A model generated the notes under the pieces. That model searched no databases, was not told the origin of the DNA, and was given only the letters and a program-made list of their open reading frames with translations. A program made the position numbers and the translations under genes. A stretch of 10,591 bases of DNA from Myxococcota bacterium (GTDB taxonomy: Bacteria > Myxococcota > Polyangia > GCA-2747355 > JAKLHH01): assembly GCA_022710245.1 (NCBI GenBank), contig JAKLHH010000159.1:1-10591 (forward strand), given 5' to 3'. This document shows, piece by piece, positions 7,408-10,591 of this stretch (position 1 is its first letter; each line of letters starts with the position of its first letter).

Positions 7408-7424
7408 GGCGGGCGCCTCCCGCC
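7408..7424 (+). terminator. GC-rich hairpin after the ThDP enzyme fragment
   Basis: GGCGGG (7408-7413) and CCCGCC (7419-7424) form a perfect six-pair stem with a five-base loop, four bases after the stop codon. No T-tract follows, so it is at best a weak or factor-dependent terminator. Confidence 0.3.
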
Positions 7425-7471
7425 CACGCCCCAGGGGCGATCGACCGTGGCGCTCGGCCCCTCGGCGCTCC

Positions 7472-7477
7472 TATAAT
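7472..7477 (+). promoter_or_regulatory. putative -10 element (TATAAT) for the hybrid kinase
   Basis: A perfect TATAAT lies 55 bases before the kinase ATG, in the least GC-rich part of the intergenic region. Transcription would start near 7484, leaving a leader of about 48 bases. No sequence resembling TTGACA lies 16-18 bases upstream (that position reads about GGCGCT). Directly downstream AATCGGC occurs twice (7475-7481 and 7491-7497). Confidence 0.45.
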
Positions 7478-7531
7478 CGGCTGACCGGGTAATCGGCAAA
7501 CTGGCACCCCAACACAGGTGAGCGGAGCTCG

Positions 7532-9574
7532 ATGGAGCCAAGCGAGCGCAGGAGCAGCGAAGAGGTCCTGCTGGTCGCCCGAGACCTGGCGCTCGGCCTC
7601 GCCAGCGCGCGAGATCTCGACGAGGGGCTGCGGCTGACGCTGGAGGCGGCGCTGCGCGCCTCCGGGATGGAGGCCGGCGGCATCTACGGACGCGATGCGG
7701 CGAGCGGTGAGCTGAAGCTGGTGCAGCAGCGGAACGTGCCGGAGGCGTTCGCCAGAGGGGTCGCGCGTCACGACGGCAACTCGGTGCACGCGCGCCTGGT
7801 CCGGCGCGGGCTCGTCCTCTACGCGGGGCACGACGAGCTCCGCGAGGCGGCCGACAGCCAGGGCGAGATGAGCGAGGCGGCGCGCGGAGTCCTCGGCGCC
7901 GGCTTCCGCGCCATCGCGATGGTGCCGATCCGCCACGAGGGGGAGGTGCACGGCAGCCTGAACCTGGCGACCTGCCGGGTCGATCAGGTGTCCGCCGCGC
8001 GGCGCAGCGCGCTGGAGACCATCGCGGCCCAGGCCGGCATCCTGATCGATCGGCTGGCGGCCGTCGAGGCGCTGCGCGAGAGCGAGGCGCGGCAGGCGCA
8101 GCTCCTCGAGCTCTCGCCGGTCCCGCTGGCGATCTTGCGAGGCCGGCGCTTCTTCTCGCTGAACCGCGCCTTCATCGAGGCCTCTGGCTACACGCTCGCG
8201 GACCTCGACGACCTCGAGCGCGTGTTGCCGGTCGTCTTCCCCGAGGAGGGGACGCGCCGGCAGGCCGCGCGGTGGATCGACGAGCTGCTGGCCGAGCCCG
8301 GTGGGCGCGAGTCCGTGCCCGAGCTGCCGGTCCGCTGCAAGGACGGCAGCACGCGGTGGGTCTCGTCGCGCGCGGCGAAGATCGGCGACATCCTCGTCGT
8401 GGCGTTCACCGACCTCACCGAGCGTCGCCGCCTCGAGCAGCAGCTGCTCCAGGCGCAGAAGATGGAGGCGATCGGGCGCCTCGCCGGGGGCGTCGCGCAC
8501 GACTTCAACAACCTCCTTGGCGTGATCACGCTCTCCTCGGACGCCATCGATCAGGAGCTCCCGGCGGGCCACGCCAGCCGCGAGGACCTGGGAGAGATCC
8601 TGACGGCGGTCCGTCGCGCCACGAACCTGACGCGGCAGCTCCTGGCCTTCAGCCGCAAGCAGCACGCCACGCCGCAGCTCCTCGTCCTCGGCGAGCTGGT
8701 CGCCGGCCTGCACAAGCTGCTGGTGCGGCTGATCGGCGAGGACATCCGGGTGGAGCTCGAGGGGACCAGCGCGCCCTGGCGGGTGGTCGCGGACCCCGGT
8801 CAGCTCGAGCAGCTCCTGCTGAACCTGGCCGTGAACGCCCGCGACGCGATGTCGCGCGGCGGGCGGCTGCGCATCGCGCTCTCGCGCCGCGAGCTCGACG
8901 CGGCCTTCGCGGACGCGCAGGCCCTGGTGCCCGCCGGTCGGCACGTGGTCCTCGAGCTGAGCGACACCGGCAGCGGCATGAGCGACGAGGTCCTGGCCCA
9001 CGTCTTCGAGCCGTTCTTCTCCACCAAGCCCGTCGGGCAGGGCACCGGGCTCGGCCTCTCGACGGTCTACGGCATCGTCCAGGGCGCAGGCGGACAGATC
9101 GCGGTGGAGAGCCGGGTCGGCGAGGGGACCACCTTCCGCGTCTACCTGCCGGAGGCAGGTACGGCGGAGGTGCCGCGCGCGGACGCGCGGGCGAGCGCGC
9201 CGATCGCGGATACGACCGTGCTCGTCGTCGAGGACGACCGGGCGCTGCGCGCGATCATGGAGCGGCGGCTGGGCGGCGCCGGGCTGCGCGTGCTGGCGCC
9301 GGTGGACGTCCCGCAGGCGCTGGCGCTCGCGGCCGGCTACCCGGAGCGGATCGATCTGCTGATCACCGACGTGGTGATGCCGCTGATGAACGGGCGCGAG
9401 CTGGCCGATCGCGTGGCGGCCTCGCGGCCGGGGATGCGAGTCCTCTTCATCTCTGGCTACCCGGACGAGGTGCTCGGCCGGCACGACGTGGTCGCCGGGC
9501 GGGTCGCGCTGCTGCAGAAGCCCTTCAGCGAGGAGGCGCTCCTGCGCGCCATCCAGCGCGTGCTGGCCTCCTAG
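7532..9574 (+). CDS. soluble hybrid histidine kinase (GAF-PAS-HisKA-HATPase-REC)
   Basis: This 680-residue protein starts at the ATG at 7532, with GGAG four bases upstream. Domains in order: GAF-like sensor (about 10-175), PAS (about 190-300, ending in the typical VVAFTDLTERR), HisKA with the H-box GGVAHDFNN and phospho-accepting His323, HATPase_c, and REC. The HATPase shows the N-box NLAVNARDAM (Asn435), DTGSGM from Asp478, FEPFFSTK and GTGLGLS from Gly504. The REC domain shows VEDD (Asp568/Asp569), the probable phosphorylated Asp613 in ITDVVMP, Ser641 and Lys663 in QKPF. All signalling residues are intact. No membrane segment or signal peptide is present, so it probably senses a cytosolic ligand or redox cue through GAF or PAS. 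There is no DNA-binding output domain, and no partner regulator or phosphotransfer protein is in view, so it is an orphan here. The HDFNN-type H-box with a C-terminal receiver is common in high-GC Proteobacteria and Myxococcota. Confidence 0.95.
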   Translation: MEPSERRSSEEVLLVARDLALGLASARDLDEGLRLTLEAALRASGMEAGGIYGRDAASGELKLVQQRNVPEAFARGVARHDGNSVHARLVRRGLVLYAGHDELREAADSQGEMSEAARGVLGAGFRAIAMVPIRHEGEVHGSLNLATCRVDQVSAARRSALETIAAQAGILIDRLAAVEALRESEARQAQLLELSPVPLAILRGRRFFSLNRAFIEASGYTLADLDDLERVLPVVFPEEGTRRQAARWIDELLAEPGGRESVPELPVRCKDGSTRWVSSRAAKIGDILVVAFTDLTERRRLEQQLLQAQKMEAIGRLAGGVAHDFNNLLGVITLSSDAIDQELPAGHASREDLGEILTAVRRATNLTRQLLAFSRKQHATPQLLVLGELVAGLHKLLVRLIGEDIRVELEGTSAPWRVVADPGQLEQLLLNLAVNARDAMSRGGRLRIALSRRELDAAFADAQALVPAGRHVVLELSDTGSGMSDEVLAHVFEPFFSTKPVGQGTGLGLSTVYGIVQGAGGQIAVESRVGEGTTFRVYLPEAGTAEVPRADARASAPIADTTVLVVEDDRALRAIMERRLGGAGLRVLAPVDVPQALALAAGYPERIDLLITDVVMPLMNGRELADRVAASRPGMRVLFISGYPDEVLGRHDVVAGRVALLQKPFSEEALLRAIQRVLAS

Positions 9575-9575
9575 C

Positions 9576-9604
9576 CCCACCTCCGCCCGCCCAGACCTGG
9601 TGGG
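9576..9604 (+). terminator. possible hairpin after the hybrid kinase
   Basis: CCCACC (9576-9581) can pair with GGTGGG (9599-9604) across a 17-base loop, immediately after the kinase stop. There is no T-tract and the loop is long, so support is weak. Confidence 0.2.
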
Positions 9605-9622
9605 TCGCCGCCCGCCGAGGAC

Positions 9623-9669
9623 GCCGATGACCAGGACTCTGGCAGCGCCGATGCCAGGACTCTGGCAGC
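9623..9669 (+). repeat. two-copy tandem repeat, 23-24 base unit
   Basis: Two head-to-tail units occupy 9623-9646 (24 bases) and 9647-9669 (23 bases). They are identical except for one extra A in the first copy. Each unit is GCCGATG followed by CCAGGACTCTGGCAGC. The part CCAGGACTCTGG is an imperfect palindrome (CCAG...CTGG). The spacing is about two helical turns, so a regulator could bind both copies on the same DNA face. They lie between the kinase and the outer membrane gene, directly before a promoter-like sequence. A simple replication-slippage duplication is the alternative. Confidence 0.85.
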
Positions 9670-9670
9670 G

Positions 9671-9686
9671 CGGCGCGGGCCTTGCT
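9671..9686 (+). promoter_or_regulatory. candidate sigma-54-type (-24/-12) promoter
   Basis: CGGCGCGGGCCTTGCT resembles the sigma-54 consensus TGGCACGN4TTGCW. The GG (9672-9673) and GC (9684-9685) are exactly 12 bases apart, and the TTGCT half is intact; mismatches are the first T and the A of TGGCA. Transcription would start near 9697, 25 bases before the ATG. In such GC-rich DNA a match of this quality could arise by chance. Confidence 0.25.
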
Positions 9687-9721
9687 ACTCTGCGCCCAGC
9701 AACGCCGACGAAGAGGTCTCG

Positions 9722-10591
9722 ATGCGCGCCCGCTGGCTCGCGCTGCTGCTCTCCACCGCGCTCCTCGCCGCGCCCACGGGCCGCGCGCACGCTGGCGGGG
9801 ACACCCACTACCAGGACGTGCTGATCGGCGATCGCGCCGCGGGCATGGGCGGCGCGTTCACCGCGCTCTCCGGTGAGGCCGCCGCTGCCTACTACAACCC
9901 CGCCGGCATCATCGCCACGACCTCCTCGACGCTGCTGCAGGTCTCGATGAGCGCGTACAAGCTCCGCCGCAAGACGGCGGAGGTCGCGGACCTCTGCGGC
10001 ACGCGCCTGACCAGCGACGAGGACGCCTTCTTCGGCTTTCCGGCGACCTTCGGCTTCGCCAAGCAGCTCGGCCAGGGGCGCGTCCGCCACGCCGTCGGCA
10101 TCACCATCGCGGTGCCGTACCTCGACAAGGCCGCCCAGATCTTCAGCCAGAAGGACGTGCGCTGCGGGCCTGTCGCGCTCGGCATGGGCGGCTCCAACCT
10201 GATGGTCGATCGCACTCTGTGGATGGGGCTCACCTATGCGATCCGGCCCTGGCGCTGGCTGCAGGCCGGCCTCACGCTCGGCACCACAGTGCGGGCCTGG
10301 AGCTTCTCGCAGCTCCTCACCCTCATCCCCGACCAGCAGGGCAAGCAGTACAACCCCGGCGTCGACTTTGTCAGCGGCGAGGCGAAGCTCGTCAACCTCT
10401 TCTTCCAGCTCGGGGTCATCGTCGCGCCCACGCGCGGGCTCCGCCTCGGCGTCTCGCTGACACCGCCCCACGTGCGCTTGCTCGGCAAGGGCAGCCTCGA
10501 CGTCATGCTCGCCACCGTGGACCCGGCCGACTGGCAGCAGAGCTTCAGCTCGCAGCTCGAGGACGTCGAGTACACCTGGCGGGTGCCGCTG
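9722..10591 (+). CDS. outer membrane beta-barrel protein, OMPP1/FadL-like (3' partial)
   Basis: The ATG at 9722 is preceded by AAGAGG with five bases between. The frame stays open for 290 codons to the right edge, so the C-terminus is missing. Residues 1-24 are a signal peptide: a basic start, a hydrophobic stretch (WLALLLSTALLAA) and an AHA cleavage site. The mature start carries GDRAAGMGGAFTALSG (36-51), then AYYNPAG (56-62). This is the hallmark of OMPP1/FadL/TodX barrels and related PorV/UPF0164 proteins. Alternating polar and hydrophobic stretches follow (for example GITIAVPYL, LQAGLTLGTTVRAW, LVNLFFQLGVIVAP, LRLGVSLTPP), as expected for transmembrane beta strands. Cys92 and Cys148 could form a disulfide in the periplasm or on an outer loop. 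Relatives import hydrophobic molecules or act as secretion accessories; the substrate is not known here. It follows the kinase by 147 bases on the same strand and probably has its own promoter. Confidence 0.85.
   Translation, partial: MRARWLALLLSTALLAAPTGRAHAGGDTHYQDVLIGDRAAGMGGAFTALSGEAAAAYYNPAGIIATTSSTLLQVSMSAYKLRRKTAEVADLCGTRLTSDEDAFFGFPATFGFAKQLGQGRVRHAVGITIAVPYLDKAAQIFSQKDVRCGPVALGMGGSNLMVDRTLWMGLTYAIRPWRWLQAGLTLGTTVRAWSFSQLLTLIPDQQGKQYNPGVDFVSGEAKLVNLFFQLGVIVAPTRGLRLGVSLTPPHVRLLGKGSLDVMLATVDPADWQQSFSSQLEDVEYTWRVPL

Noticed and set aside
6279..7541. Leftward open frame of 420 codons antisense to the ThDP enzyme fragment
   Set aside because: The forward frame holds GDGG and other ThDP motifs; the reverse frame has none and is Arg/His/Ala-rich.
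7319..10471. Leftward open frame of 1050 codons antisense to the ThDP fragment end, the kinase and the outer membrane gene
   Set aside because: The sense genes have intact domains and catalytic motifs. The antisense product is Arg/Ala/Glu/His-rich with no recognisable domain and arises from strong G/C bias at third codon positions, which removes stops on the opposite strand.

Overview
This window is very GC-rich (about 70% by eye) and nearly all coding. GTG and ATG starts follow Shine-Dalgarno-like sequences. A ribonuclease-inhibitor-type leucine-rich-repeat protein with a TIGR02996-like N-terminus, a soluble hybrid histidine kinase, an OMPP1/FadL-like outer membrane protein and a B12-type radical SAM enzyme together suggest a Gram-negative, social or predatory type of bacterium. 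Myxococcota (former Deltaproteobacteria) is the best guess. This is inferred from gene content; the window has no rRNA or other phylogenetic marker.

Layout. A rightward gene cut by the left edge encodes the catalytic half of a B12-binding-type radical SAM enzyme (to 1213). Its last 84 bases overlap the 3' end of a leftward gene. A leftward block then covers 6170 down to 1130. In transcription order it holds a class I CoA-transferase/acetyl-CoA hydrolase family enzyme, the FAD-synthesis enzyme RibF, a small TPR protein and a large LRR protein. The last three are separated by only 20 and 22 bases and look like one operon. RibF lies 103 bases behind the CoA-transferase and may be read through from it.

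Divergent from the CoA-transferase (6288-7403) is an acetolactate-synthase-like ThDP enzyme that has lost its whole N-terminal PYR domain and has no convincing start, so I read it as a 5'-truncated pseudogene. Next comes a GAF-PAS-HisKA-HATPase-REC hybrid kinase with a perfect TATAAT upstream. After a short intergenic region with an exact tandem repeat and a sigma-54-like promoter match, an outer membrane beta-barrel gene with a signal peptide runs off the right edge.

How the parts relate: only ribF-TPR-LRR is a convincing transcriptional unit. RibF makes FMN and FAD; the TPR and LRR proteins look like interaction modules of unknown purpose. The kinase has no DNA-binding partner in view, and its tie to the outer membrane gene is positional only. 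I found no mobile element, CRISPR array, tRNA or rRNA. No gene-free stretch exceeds about 150 bases, apart from the degenerate 5' side of the ThDP fragment. I see no clear new defence or biosynthetic system. The most unusual items are the beheaded ThDP enzyme, the ribF-linked TPR/LRR pair, and the repeat plus promoter-like structure before the outer membrane gene.
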